This document shows, in pieces, positions 18,383-27,193 of a stretch of 64,000 nt of DNA. The translations under genes were made by a program, and so were the position numbers. The DNA is from an uncultured Gammaproteobacteria bacterium (GTDB lineage: Bacteria > Pseudomonadota > Gammaproteobacteria > Pseudomonadales > Pseudohongiellaceae): NCBI GenBank assembly GCA_903862645.1, contig CAIOZF010000146.1, positions 1-64,000 on the forward strand. The letters are read 5' to 3'. The number at the start of each line of letters is the position of its first letter. Position 1 is the first letter of the stretch. The notes under the pieces were generated by a model, which saw only the letters and a list, made by a program, of their open reading frames with translations, was not told the DNA's origin and ran no database searches.

Positions 18383-19801
18383 ATGACTGGCAGTGTTCTG
18401 ATTGTTGATGATGAGCCCGATATTCGCGAGCTGCTCGAAATCACACTGGGCCGCATGTCTCTCATTACGGAAAGCGCGAGCAATCTGAGCAGCGCTTATG
18501 AACTCCTGCAAAATAAGAAATTCAGCCTCTGTCTCACAGACATGAGACTTCCAGACGGCGATGGTATCAGCCTCGTTGAACATATCTAGGGCCAATACAG
18601 CCATATGCCCGTCGCCGTCATCACCGCGCACGGCAATACCGAGACCGCCATTCGCGCCTTGAAAGCCGGGGCTTTTGATTTCGTCTCAAAACCTGTGGAG
18701 CTGCAGAAATTGCGGGATTTGGTCAATTCGGCACTGAAACTGTCGCTGCATTCGCAAGTGCCTCCGATAGCAGTGACGAGAAATTCCAGAGAGATAAATA
18801 TAACCGGAAATTCCATAACAATACGCAATCTGCGCGAGCAGATTGCACGACTGTCACGCAGCCAGGCCCCCGTTTTCATCTTTGGAGAATCCGGCAGTGG
18901 AAAGGAACTGGCCGCCCGCTCCATTCACCTTCAAAGCGCACGGGCAGACGGCCCCTTCATCGCGGTGAACTGTGGAGCCATCCCCGCCGGGTTGATGGAG
19001 AGTGAATTGTTCGGACATGTCAAAGGCAGCTTCACCGGTGCCGAAAAAGACAAGACCGGACTCTTTCAGGCAGCCAAGGGCGGCACGCTGTTTCTGGATG
19101 AAGTGGCAGATCTGCCCCTGCACATGCAAGTGAAACTGCTGCGCGTGATTCAGTAAAAATCCGTGCGCCCCGTGGGATCGCAGTCTGAGATTCCGACCGA
19201 TGTCCGCATTCTCAGCGCCAGCCACAGAAACCTTGCCGACGAAGTCAGCCGACGCAATTTCCGCCAGGATCTCTACTATCGCATCAATGTCATCGAGTTG
19301 GCAGTGCCCAGTCTACGCCAGCGTCGGGACGATATCGCCGAGTTGAGTGCTGAGATTCTGATGCGCATCGCCGAAGACAACCACATCAGCCCCGTGCCGG
19401 CGTTGAGTACCGAGGCTCTGCAGGCGCTGCTCGAGTACGCTTTCCCCGGCAACATTCGAGAGTTAGAGAACCTTCTGCAACGCGCAGTAACGCTGTGCGA
19501 AAATAATATCGTGTCCGAGCGCAATCTCGACCTGCATCCGAGCACGGCCGCACCAGTGACGACCTTGCCAGTATCGACCACGCTAGCAATCAGCGAACTC
19601 CCGAGAGAGGAAGTTGAGACGGCGCTCAGCCTGTCGCAGGGAAATGGTTTCTCACTGGAGAAACATCTGGAGGCAATAGAGCGCAAGGCTATCGAGCACG
19701 CTCTCGAAGAAACCCGCTGGAACAAGACCGCTGCCGCTCAGCGCCTCGGCATGAGCTTTCGCTCTCTGCGCTATCGGATGAAGAAACTCGAAATGGAGTA
19801 G
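18383..19801 (+). pseudogene. pilR: Type IV pilus response regulator PilR, interrupted by two in-frame stops
   Basis: PilR is the NtrC-type activator of pilA with sigma-54. One continuous frame encodes a receiver (VDDEPDIRELLE, phospho-acceptor Asp53 in LTDMRLPDG), an AAA+ domain (GESGSGKE, GSFTGAEK, LFLDEVADLP) and a Fis-type helix-turn-helix (NKTAAAQRLGMSFRSLRYRM). TAG at 18587-18589 (codon 69) and TAA at 19154-19156 (codon 258) cut it into three pieces; the flanking residues align with P. aeruginosa PilR without insertion or deletion, TAG replacing Gln (VQYIQQRH) and TAA replacing Glu (IQEKAVR). Loss of PilR should silence pilA unless the stops are sequence errors or suppressed. Confidence 0.9.
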
Positions 19802-19831
19802 TTCGGGATTGGGAAGTCCACTCTCGAGGCA

Positions 19832-20947
19832 TCAGGGTGTTGGGGCATAAGGCGCCGGATCAATCACAGGTTCGCGCCCCAGCAACAGATCGGCCAGCAA
19901 TTGCGCCGACGCCGGGGCAAGCACCAGGCCATTGCGATAATGTCCTGCGTTGACATAAAGATTCTCGCTACCTGCCACTTTACCAATAAACGGCACGCCG
20001 TTCGGAGCGCCAGGCCGCAATCCCGCCCACTGCGTGTGAACCGGGCATTGGGCCAGCTCAGGCAACAGGGCCTGTGCACTCTGACGCAGACTATGCAGTG
20101 CTTCTTGCGTAGTGGATTTGTCGAAGTCGGTATGCTCCAGCGTACTGCCAACGAGTAGATGGTTATCGCGACGCGGAATCAGGTAGCGCCCATCGGTCAG
20201 CACGATAGTGTCAAGCAGACGCCGGGCAGGCCTGTACAGGAGCATCTGTCCCTTCACGGGGACCACCGGCAACGACACGCCCAGCGTGGAGAGCAAACCT
20301 CCCGACCACGCACCTGCGGTAATGACGACACGATCAGCAACCAGACTCTCCGCCTTCCCCTCCCTCAACACGTTCACCTGCGTGACTGTGCGGAGCGCTT
20401 CGCCGTTGGCACCCTCAGACTGCAGCGACAGCACCCGCGTATATTCATGTATCTGCACCCTCGGATTACGACGCAGACTGCTCACCAGTGCCTGTCCTAG
20501 TCGTGGATTGCGAATATTGGCAATATCCGGCATCCACAAACCACGGCGGAAACCCGGCGCCAAACCATTCTCCCGGCCATAGATGAACGAAGCTGTCACG
20601 CTCTGCATGGTTTTTGCGTTACCCGCTGCCCATTGCAGCGCTTCGCTCTCGTCAGCGGCGTCAAGCATCAACAGACCGGTATATTCCAGCTCCGGGTCGA
20701 TACCAGTTTCCGCGAGCAGTTCTGCGGCCAGCTTGGGATAAGCCTGCTGCGCCTGGGATGCCAGGGCGGTGACGGCAGGAGAATAACGCCACGGATAGAG
20801 CGGCGAGACGATGCCACCGCCCGCCCAGGACGACTCCTGACAACACTGTCCCTGATCCACGACCACCACCTGCGCACCCACAGTGGCAAGTTCTCGGGCC
20901 AGCAGCAGTCCGATGACACCACCCCCGATGATCAGAAAATCATTCAT
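19832..20947 (-). CDS. thiO: FAD-dependent glycine oxidase, ThiO-like
   Basis: ThiO oxidises glycine to dehydroglycine for the thiazole moiety of thiamine. The dinucleotide motif IIGGGVIGLLLARELA is at residues 6-21, and ESSWAGGGIVSPLYPWRY matches the ThiO/D-amino acid oxidase family. The C-terminus has WAGLRPGAPNGVPFIG and GHYRNGLVLAPASA, typical of the FAD-binding end. ATG 20947 aligns best; the frame opens at 20992. A DAO-family gene between pilR and fimT is also the arrangement in P. aeruginosa. About 371 residues. Confidence 0.82.
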   Translation of the reverse strand: MNDFLIIGGGVIGLLLARELATVGAQVVVVDQGQCCQESSWAGGGIVSPLYPWRYSPAVTALASQAQQAYPKLAAELLAETGIDPELEYTGLLMLDAADESEALQWAAGNAKTMQSVTASFIYGRENGLAPGFRRGLWMPDIANIRNPRLGQALVSSLRRNPRVQIHEYTRVLSLQSEGANGEALRTVTQVNVLREGKAESLVADRVVITAGAWSGGLLSTLGVSLPVVPVKGQMLLYRPARRLLDTIVLTDGRYLIPRRDNHLLVGSTLEHTDFDKSTTQEALHSLRQSAQALLPELAQCPVHTQWAGLRPGAPNGVPFIGKVAGSENLYVNAGHYRNGLVLAPASAQLLADLLLGREPVIDPAPYAPTP

Positions 20948-21065
20948 ACACCGGCTGCTTCCTTCTGCAACATTTGCTTCTAACCCCACCACCGCGCGAC
21001 CGGCGCAATAGTGGTTCCTAGTCTAAACTTGAGGCGGGCAACTGTAACACAAGGAGGTGCCAGTC

Positions 21066-21674
21066 ATGTCTCAACACACTCGCAGCTGTGGCCACTGCGG
21101 CCAGTACCACCTCGACCATCAGGGAGGCTTCACGCTTCCGGAGATCATCATCACCCTCGCCATCGTCGGCATTCTTTCCAGCCTTGCCACACCTAGCCTG
21201 CAGACCTTCACACAGCAAAAAGAGGGAGAGACCACAATGCATGTGCTCGCCGATCATCTTGCGCTGGCCCGTTCCAGCGCGGCGAGTTTTGGGCAGACCG
21301 TCACCTTTTGCCGGTCCGCTGATGGCCTGACCTGCTCCGGTAGCTGGAGCGATGGCAGCATCATATTCACGGACAGAAATGCCGACCGTCAGATCAATCA
21401 GGATGACCAGCTGCTGCGCAGTCAGAGCAATGCAAAGCTTTCAGGTACGGTGGTATGGCGAGCATTTCAGAATCGACAGTACTTGCAGATTGAGGCGACC
21501 GGATTCATGCGCTATCAGAGTGGGAACTTCACCTATTGCTCCGAGGACAGTGATGCCAGGCATGCCAGGCAGTTGATCGTCAACAGCACAGGCCGCGCGC
21601 GTTATGCCCTGGATGCTGACGGCGACGGCATCCGCGAGGGTAGCAATGGCCAGCCTTTGAGCTGCCCGCCATGA
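21066..21674 (+). CDS. fimT: Type IV pilus minor pilin FimT/GspH-like
   Basis: A class III signal GGFTLPEIIITLAIVGILSSLA has Gly/Phe cleavage before the N-methylated residue and Glu at +5 of the mature protein, followed by the hydrophobic helix. The remainder is the GspH/FimT beta domain with four Cys (FCRSADGLTCSG and YCSEDS...LSCPP). ATG 21066 is chosen because AAGGAGGTG lies 8 bases upstream; the GTG at 21057 is within that site. It is preceded by thiO in divergent orientation and faces the pilVWX block. Confidence 0.85.
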   Translation: MSQHTRSCGHCGQYHLDHQGGFTLPEIIITLAIVGILSSLATPSLQTFTQQKEGETTMHVLADHLALARSSAASFGQTVTFCRSADGLTCSGSWSDGSIIFTDRNADRQINQDDQLLRSQSNAKLSGTVVWRAFQNRQYLQIEATGFMRYQSGNFTYCSEDSDARHARQLIVNSTGRARYALDADGDGIREGSNGQPLSCPP

Positions 21675-21724
21675 GCGGTGCAGAAGTATTGAGGATTTGA
21701 GAACCCAGGAGCGCCGGCACTTTA

Positions 21725-21886
21725 TCAGCGCCAGCACTCGGCCTTATCGCCGCCCGGGCACGCTGACATGCGGATCGCCAAAGCTCGAATAGGTGTGATG
21801 ATTCGAGTGATAGCGCTCCTGCCTGGCGCAGGCTTGCTGTCCTTCAATATAGAGCCCGCGATGCCTCCACGCCCGACATTCCGCAT
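21725..21886 (-). CDS. Small ORF downstream of pilX (53 residues), unknown
   Basis: An ATG at 21884-21886 has GGGAGG 7 bases upstream, a strong ribosome site, 32 bases after the pilX stop. The product is basic, with no signal, membrane segment or motif I recognise (begins MRNVGRGGIAGSILKDSKP). Its position is where pilY1 would follow pilX. It could be a real small gene, the remnant start of a deleted gene, or chance. Confidence 0.3.
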   Translation of the reverse strand: MRNVGRGGIAGSILKDSKPAPGRSAITRIITPIRALAIRMSACPGGDKAECWR

Positions 21887-21917
21887 ATTTTGTCCTCCCT
21901 GATCCGCCTCCCTGTGG

Positions 21918-22445
21918 TCACTTAGTCGCAAAGGTCTGGACGGCCGTTGACTGCTGCAGCACCACTATGGAGTTCGAGAGCCCCGGGGCTCGCACAGTAA
22001 TCCTGTATGCACTGCGCGGGGAATCCATGATGTGTGAAAGCTCTTCGATCACGTAACGCGGTGCCGCTGCCGCCGACGGCAGGACCTCCGCCTCCGTGCC
22101 CCGCGCCAGCCACCAGTCCTCACTCAGGCACTCCAGCTCTTCCCACCACGGCACGGAGTTCGATTCATCCGGATCGAGGCTGTCACGCAGCCAGACTCCA
22201 GTGGTCCCATCGGCGCTGGCAGACGGCCGATCGGTTTGGGCGGTGAGCCACTGTTGTGCCTCACGCAGAACAGCATCCGCCGCATGGACGGCGCTCTGAT
22301 GACGGATCAGATTGCCCGCCATGCGTTCCTGCATCAGTGCCGACTTCATACCCGTGGTTGCCAGCAGCGTCAGCACCAACAGGAGCACCAGACAGAAGAT
22401 GAGAATGGCCCCTGACTGCGCTCTAGAAAAGTCGTGATACCTCAT
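21918..22445 (-). CDS. pilX: Type IV pilus assembly protein PilX
   Basis: PilX is a minor pilin that primes pilus assembly. It has the PilX N-terminus QSGAILIFCLVLLLVLTLLA, then MKSALMQERMAGNL and AVHAADAVLREAQQWL, a strongly conserved PilX pattern. Unlike other pilins it lacks Glu5 of the mature form, as is usual in PilX-type proteins. 175 residues. The start overlaps the pilW stop by four bases (ATGA), so pilW and pilX are translationally coupled. Confidence 0.85.
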   Translation of the reverse strand: MRYHDFSRAQSGAILIFCLVLLLVLTLLATTGMKSALMQERMAGNLIRHQSAVHAADAVLREAQQWLTAQTDRPSASADGTTGVWLRDSLDPDESNSVPWWEELECLSEDWWLARGTEAEVLPSAAAAPRYVIEELSHIMDSPRSAYRITVRAPGLSNSIVVLQQSTAVQTFATK

Positions 22446-23587
22446 TCACCTGTCCCCCGCGACAGTCGCGCACGCAGTGTAACTGTGGCGGTGAAGGTCT
22501 GTGGCTCGGGTAACGACCTATCCTCCGACGATTGCTGCAGCACAGGTTGCACCAGCAGGCTGATGCGAACACTGATGACATTCAGCCAGTCGGACACCTG
22601 ACTGGCCGGCAGGTAGGCATCGATACTTTTTATAGCGAAGTCATTCATAACACCCTCATTCATCGTGTCTTCGTCCAGATTCACCCCGTACAGAAACTGC
22701 ATGTCTGCAATGCCCTCCACCAGCTCCTCGGCCGCGCCGGCCAGCGCCGTCCGACTGAGCTGGCGTCTGAACAATGCCGGGGGATTGGTCGCCATATCAC
22801 CGCGCTTGCCGATGTAGAAGATGCTGCTCCTCAGACTCAGTACCTCACCTCCGACGCCGCTATTCAGCCCTCTGTCGGGGTCATTCCCGGGGGAGCACAA
22901 GGGCGAGGCCTGGGAATTGATAAGCACGTCTGTGCCAGCGGCCTGCACATGGCAGGCCTGTACCCAGTCCACCTGCAGACAGTCACTGAGCAGCAGAAGA
23001 TCGCCTTCGGCCAGCACCGGTCTGCCTGAGCCCTGCAGGGCCAAAGCATTGGTTTGCGAGATCGATGCCAGCGTCGCGCCTGTACTCTGTGCCTGCCAGA
23101 CTCTCAGAATGTCAGAGCCCGGTAACGCGAGGGTCCGCTCCGGAAGGTCGCCCGTGGCATTTGACCACTGCCCGTCCGAGGAACTAGTCACGGCAATGTC
23201 AGAGGCAACGGGCGGCGCGCTGCCGGATAATGGTTGCGCCGCCTCCCACCCCTCGACCCCGCGAACCGGCCGCAGGGTAATCGGCATGCTCTGCAGCGTG
23301 CTATGAACTTCGGTAGCGGGCAGATCCGGGAGACATCCCAGCGCCCCGGCCAGACGCAGTTCGCGCGTTAACAGCTGGATCGCCAGACCGGCGTTCTCAT
23401 ACATCCTCGCGCGCACCTCGGTATCGCCGGCCATTGCGATACTTGCGAGGTAAATCTGCAGCACAGCGCTGGCGAGTGTCAGCGCCATGACCATCGAGAT
23501 GAGCAACTCGATCAGTGAGAGGCCGGCCATGTGGGAAGGACCCTTGCCAGGGAGGCCGGAGCAGCATTCAGTCGTCGTAATCCGCAT
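22442..23587 (-). CDS. pilW: Type IV pilus assembly protein PilW
   Basis: The prepilin-type signal MAGLSLIELLISMVMALTLA (about residues 20-39) gives Gly/Leu cleavage with Glu at +5. The large C-terminal domain ends near SVRISLLVQ and VTLRARLSRG, as in other PilW proteins. 381 residues. GAGAGGAAGG lies about 7 bases before its ATG, directly after the ancestral end of pilV. Operon pilV-pilW-pilX. Confidence 0.85.
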   Translation of the reverse strand: MRITTTECCSGLPGKGPSHMAGLSLIELLISMVMALTLASAVLQIYLASIAMAGDTEVRARMYENAGLAIQLLTRELRLAGALGCLPDLPATEVHSTLQSMPITLRPVRGVEGWEAAQPLSGSAPPVASDIAVTSSSDGQWSNATGDLPERTLALPGSDILRVWQAQSTGATLASISQTNALALQGSGRPVLAEGDLLLLSDCLQVDWVQACHVQAAGTDVLINSQASPLCSPGNDPDRGLNSGVGGEVLSLRSSIFYIGKRGDMATNPPALFRRQLSRTALAGAAEELVEGIADMQFLYGVNLDEDTMNEGVMNDFAIKSIDAYLPASQVSDWLNVISVRISLLVQPVLQQSSEDRSLPEPQTFTATVTLRARLSRGTGE

Positions 23588-23653
23588 TCTTCAACCTTCC
23601 TCTCACGGCCGAAAGCTCAAGGTGAAGCGTTGCTCGGCCAAGGTATCCCGATC

Positions 23654-24145
23654 CTAGTCCCACCAGATCTTCACGGCGTAAACGGCGGACGCGCCCGCCT
23701 CGTTGGCGTCACAACCGTGCGCCGTTGGCAGGCCATCCTGGGGAGTGGAGTCCAAACAGACGGTGCCCGCCCCAGCAGGAAGACTACCCTCCAGTGCGGC
23801 CTGCCACTGTGCCAGATCATGAGCCGCAAGTTCGGCAGCGTCACACCCTGAGGGCGTCATACAGCCCGGATTGAGGATTCGCGGCCTGTCGTCGTAGGCA
23901 CCGAGCAGAGCCCCTTGGCGGTTTGCCAATACCCGCTCCAGCATGTCGTTGCCGAGGACCAGGGCCTGCAGGCGCAGAGTGGCGCTGTGTGAGGTGCGCA
24001 GGCTTACGGTTTGCAATCCAGCCATGCCAAGGAGCCCGACGGCCACGATGAGCAGGGAAATGAGAACTTCGATCAGCGTAGCTCCCAGACACTGAGACGG
24101 GAAGCCGCTTTGTGGTGCAAAGTAACGCTGCCTGATCCGTGGCAT
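23654..24145 (-). CDS. pilV: Type IV pilus minor pilin PilV, probably C-terminally truncated by an in-frame TAG
   Basis: The signal CLGATLIEVLISLLIVAVGL has Gly/Ala cleavage and Glu5, followed by LLGMAGLQTVSLRTSHSATL, typical of PilV. The reading frame stops at TAG 23654-23656 after VKIWWD. The same frame continues DRDTLAEQRFTLSFRP and ends at TGA 23603-23605, right before the pilW ribosome site. That tail looks like the normal PilV end (W-x-DRD...Q-F-L-R-P), so the TAG is probably a nonsense change removing the last 16 residues. The short loss might be tolerated. Confidence 0.75.
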   Translation of the reverse strand: MPRIRQRYFAPQSGFPSQCLGATLIEVLISLLIVAVGLLGMAGLQTVSLRTSHSATLRLQALVLGNDMLERVLANRQGALLGAYDDRPRILNPGCMTPSGCDAAELAAHDLAQWQAALEGSLPAGAGTVCLDSTPQDGLPTAHGCDANEAGASAVYAVKIWWD

Positions 24146-24272
24146 TTTGCGCAGACCTCCGGGGCCGATGTCGCGTCCGTACTTTATTTATAGCAGATGA
24201 TTGCAAATCGGTTTGCTACACTGCCTGCGCTTGACACATCGGCCTCTCAACGTATCAGGTCCACCGACTTCC

Positions 24273-25031
24273 ATGGAATACAACATCCCCTTGCTCTTCG
24301 TGCTGGCCGCGATGGGTTTTCTCGCCGGCGGCATCAATACGATTGCTGGCGGCGGTTCCAACCTGACACTGCCCGTTCTCATGCTGTTGGGGCTACCAGC
24401 CGATGTAGCCAATGGCACCAACCGCGTCGCTGTGGCCCTGCAGTGTGTCGTCGGCATTCGCGGCTTCAAGAAGCATGATCGTCTGGACGTGCCGGCGATC
24501 ATGCCCATCCTCGTGCCCAATCTGATCGGCGGGGTGATAGGCTCACTGGCGGCCGCCGTGATCCCTCCGGTCGCGCTCAAGCCTCTGCTGCTGGGGACTA
24601 TCATCCTCATGTCGGCCATCATCCTGGTACGCCCCAATTTCATTGCTCCGCCCGAAGGCACACCAGTCATCGCGGTCAGCGAAAGTCGCGGTGCATGGTG
24701 GACGCTGCTGCTGGCGGGGGTCTACGGCGGCTTTGTGCAGGCTGGTGTCGGCTTCATTCTACTAGCGGCGCTGGCCGGTGGACTGCGCTATGACCTGGTA
24801 CGGGCGAATGCGTTGAAAATGGTCTGCTCATTGGGCTTTACGCTGATCGCGCTGGTGGTTTTCATATATTTCGATCAGGTGCGGTGGATGCCCGGCTTGA
24901 TTCTGGCGGCGGGCTCGATGGCCGGCACCTGGTTGAGTGTCAAGTTCGCAGTGCGGGCGCAGCAGAGTACAATCAAGTGGTTCCTGTTCGGGATGACGTT
25001 GGCCTCTTGTGTGGCCGCGTGGCTCTTCTGA
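24273..25031 (+). CDS. TauE/SafE-family sulfite or anion exporter (permease)
   Basis: This family moves small organosulfur or carboxylate anions across the inner membrane. About eight membrane segments are visible. The two family half-motifs are present, GGINTIAGGGSNLTLPVLML near the N-terminus and GVYGGFVQAGVGFILLAAL in the middle. ATG 24273 is the likely start, as the upstream in-frame codons lack hydrophobic or conserved sequence. 252 residues, normal length. It is divergent from pilV; substrate unknown. Confidence 0.85.
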   Translation: MEYNIPLLFVLAAMGFLAGGINTIAGGGSNLTLPVLMLLGLPADVANGTNRVAVALQCVVGIRGFKKHDRLDVPAIMPILVPNLIGGVIGSLAAAVIPPVALKPLLLGTIILMSAIILVRPNFIAPPEGTPVIAVSESRGAWWTLLLAGVYGGFVQAGVGFILLAALAGGLRYDLVRANALKMVCSLGFTLIALVVFIYFDQVRWMPGLILAAGSMAGTWLSVKFAVRAQQSTIKWFLFGMTLASCVAAWLF

Positions 25032-25046
25032 CATCGCCGCCGGGAC

Positions 25047-26495
25047 TCATTGTCCCGCACTGTCTTCTCCGGCAAGCTGGAAATTCCTGAAAACCAGCTG
25101 GATGCAGGCCCCTCCGGCCACGCTGCTGCCGACCTCGATCTGCCCCCCATAACTGGTAACAATATCCGTAACCACGGCGAGACCGATGCCCTGACCACGG
25201 GCGAGCGTGTCGAGTCGAGCGCCTCGTTGCAGTACCCATTCCTGATGCGCGGCGGAGATGCCTGGACCATCATCATCGACAACGATACTGAGCTGCCGCA
25301 CGGGAATAGTTGTGGCCACCGCCGAGATAGAGAGCCAGGTGCCACCGTATTTGTAGGCGTTGTCTAGCACATTGCCCAGCACCTCCATCAAGTCGCGTTC
25401 GTCACCCAGAAAGACAATGCCGTCATCGATATGACACTCTGCGCGCATCCCCTTGTCGGCATAAACTTTATCGAGTGCACGCAATACCTTGCCCGCTGCC
25501 TCCGCCACCCGCACCCGGCGCGCCAGCGCGGTGGACCCGTTGGATTTAACCGCTCGTTGCAGCTGATACCCCACGATCTGATTCATGCGCTCCAGCTGTT
25601 CATCGACAGTCCGGATCTGTTCCTGCACGGCACTCTCGCGCTCCTCCGCAGGTCTGCCAGGCTTGGTGTCACGCAGCGCCTGCATGATGCCGGCAATCAC
25701 CGCGAGCGGCGTCTTGAGGCTGTGCGCCAGATCACCAAGAGTTTCGCGATACCGCTGCTGTTGTTTGCGCTCGGTCTTGATGAGTAGATTGAGGTTGGCG
25801 GTGACCGCACGCAGCTCGCGGGGATAGCGCTCTTTCAGCTCCTCGCTCACACCGCTCTCAATGCCTTTCAGATCTATGGCGAGACGTCGCAGTGGTGACA
25901 AGCCCCAGCGCAGCAGCAGCACCTGCAACACCAGAAGAAGGATCGCAACACCACCGAGCCAGGACCACAGACTGGTACGGAATTTATTCACCTCGACAAG
26001 ATAGGTGCCAGTGGACTCCAGCACGGAGAAATTGTACTGATCCTCACCGTTTTCCCAGACGACCCCATAAGAGGAAACAAAATACTCCTGGCCCTGCGGG
26101 GTGATAAAGCGGGTGAAGAAGCTCTCGCCGCGTCCAAGGTTCTCCCACAACCCGGTGAAGTCTGAAAATTCGATTTCCAGCGCTGAAGGTGTGCGCAGCA
26201 CCTCACCGCTCAACGGACTGCTGACCACACCATAGAGACCGGAATTGAGTTGCGAGAAACGTGGCTCGCGCAGATCCTCTAGAAAGTAGAACTGACCCTG
26301 TTCTTCCTCAACAGCAGACAACAGCACATAGATCTGCACCTGCAGCTGCTCAGCTACACCCGCCTCGACACTGCTGCGAAACGCACGGTCGAGCACGACG
26401 CCGGTAAGGCCTAGAAAGATACACAAGAGCACGCTGACGGCCGTCAGCAGGCGGGTCTGGAGGGAGTAATCGGAACCAGAGGATCCAGGAGTCAT
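25047..26495 (-). CDS. Sensor histidine kinase, PhoQ-like
   Basis: Topology is membrane helix (SLQTRLLTAVSVLLCIFLGL), a periplasmic domain of about 150 residues, a second helix (SWLGGVAILLLVLQVLLLRW), then HAMP-like linker. The HisKA motif is GDLAHSLKTPLAVI, with N-box NVLDNAYKYGG and G-boxes DDDGPGIS and ARGQGIGLAV. The ...DLAHSLKTPLAV form is typical of PhoQ-type kinases. The start may instead be ATG 26525, overlapping the regulator gene by 11 bases; neither has a strong ribosome site. Operon with the regulator and PepSY gene upstream. Confidence 0.83.
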   Translation of the reverse strand: MTPGSSGSDYSLQTRLLTAVSVLLCIFLGLTGVVLDRAFRSSVEAGVAEQLQVQIYVLLSAVEEEQGQFYFLEDLREPRFSQLNSGLYGVVSSPLSGEVLRTPSALEIEFSDFTGLWENLGRGESFFTRFITPQGQEYFVSSYGVVWENGEDQYNFSVLESTGTYLVEVNKFRTSLWSWLGGVAILLLVLQVLLLRWGLSPLRRLAIDLKGIESGVSEELKERYPRELRAVTANLNLLIKTERKQQQRYRETLGDLAHSLKTPLAVIAGIMQALRDTKPGRPAEERESAVQEQIRTVDEQLERMNQIVGYQLQRAVKSNGSTALARRVRVAEAAGKVLRALDKVYADKGMRAECHIDDGIVFLGDERDLMEVLGNVLDNAYKYGGTWLSISAVATTIPVRQLSIVVDDDGPGISAAHQEWVLQRGARLDTLARGQGIGLAVVTDIVTSYGGQIEVGSSVAGGACIQLVFRNFQLAGEDSAGQ

Positions 26496-26514
26496 CTCTA
26501 ATCGTCTGTTGCGA

Positions 26515-27189
26515 TCATGAACCATCCCGGAAACGGTAACCCTGACCACGGATGGTCTCTATTGGTTTCAGCGTATCATCGGGATCGAGTTTCTGCCGCA
26601 GGCGGCGGACGAAGACTTCCAGGACATTGCTATCGCGATCATAATCCTGAGCGTACAGATGCTCGGTAAGTTCGGTCTTGGAGATTACCTGTCCGGGATG
26701 CAGCATCAGGTATTCGATCATCTTGTATTCGTACGCGGTCAAATCCACATTACTGCCATTCAAAGTCACGCGCTTGCCGCTGGTATCCAGCGCAATCGGC
26801 CCGAATTCGATAAGGGGTTTGGAGAATCCGGCGGCGCGGCGCAGCAAAGCGTTGAGACGGGCCAGTATTTCTTCCAGCTGAAAGGGCTTCACCACATAAT
26901 CGTCGGCACCGGCATCCAGTCCACCGACCTTATCCTGCCAATCACCACGAGCGGTCAAGATCAGAATGGGAAACGTCTTGCCCTTGGCTCGAATCTGACG
27001 GATAAGCGAGATTCCATCCAGCAAGGGCAGGCCAAGGTCGATGATCGCGGCGTCGTAATCAAACTCTGTCGCGAAATACAGCCCTGCTCTGCCATCTGCC
27101 GCATCGTCCACCACATAACCGTGTCGGGTCAGCCCCTGACTAAGTTGCTGGCGCAACAAACTCTGATCTTCGACAACCAGAAGGCGCAT
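26515..27189 (-). CDS. OmpR/PhoP-family response regulator
   Basis: The receiver domain starts MRLLVVEDQSLLRQQL with phospho-acceptor Asp in AAIIDLGLPLLDG (about residue 51) and the switch Lys in DDYVVKPF. The C-terminal winged helix has LTAYEYKMIEYLMLHPG and VEVFVRRLRQKL-like sequence. ATG 27189 aligns with PhoP homologues; the frame opens further upstream only as the shadow of the PepSY gene. 224 residues. It starts 4 bases after the PepSY stop. Confidence 0.9.
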   Translation of the reverse strand: MRLLVVEDQSLLRQQLSQGLTRHGYVVDDAADGRAGLYFATEFDYDAAIIDLGLPLLDGISLIRQIRAKGKTFPILILTARGDWQDKVGGLDAGADDYVVKPFQLEEILARLNALLRRAAGFSKPLIEFGPIALDTSGKRVTLNGSNVDLTAYEYKMIEYLMLHPGQVISKTELTEHLYAQDYDRDSNVLEVFVRRLRQKLDPDDTLKPIETIRGQGYRFRDGS

Positions 27190-27193
27190 CTGT

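Noticed and set aside
18587-19156. Reading the pilR TAG/TAA as programmed recoding (pyrrolysine, readthrough or altered code)
   Set aside because: TAA, TAG and TGA all serve as normal stops at clean gene boundaries in this window, no recoding signal is visible, and the stops occupy unrelated positions. Nonsense change or error is simpler.
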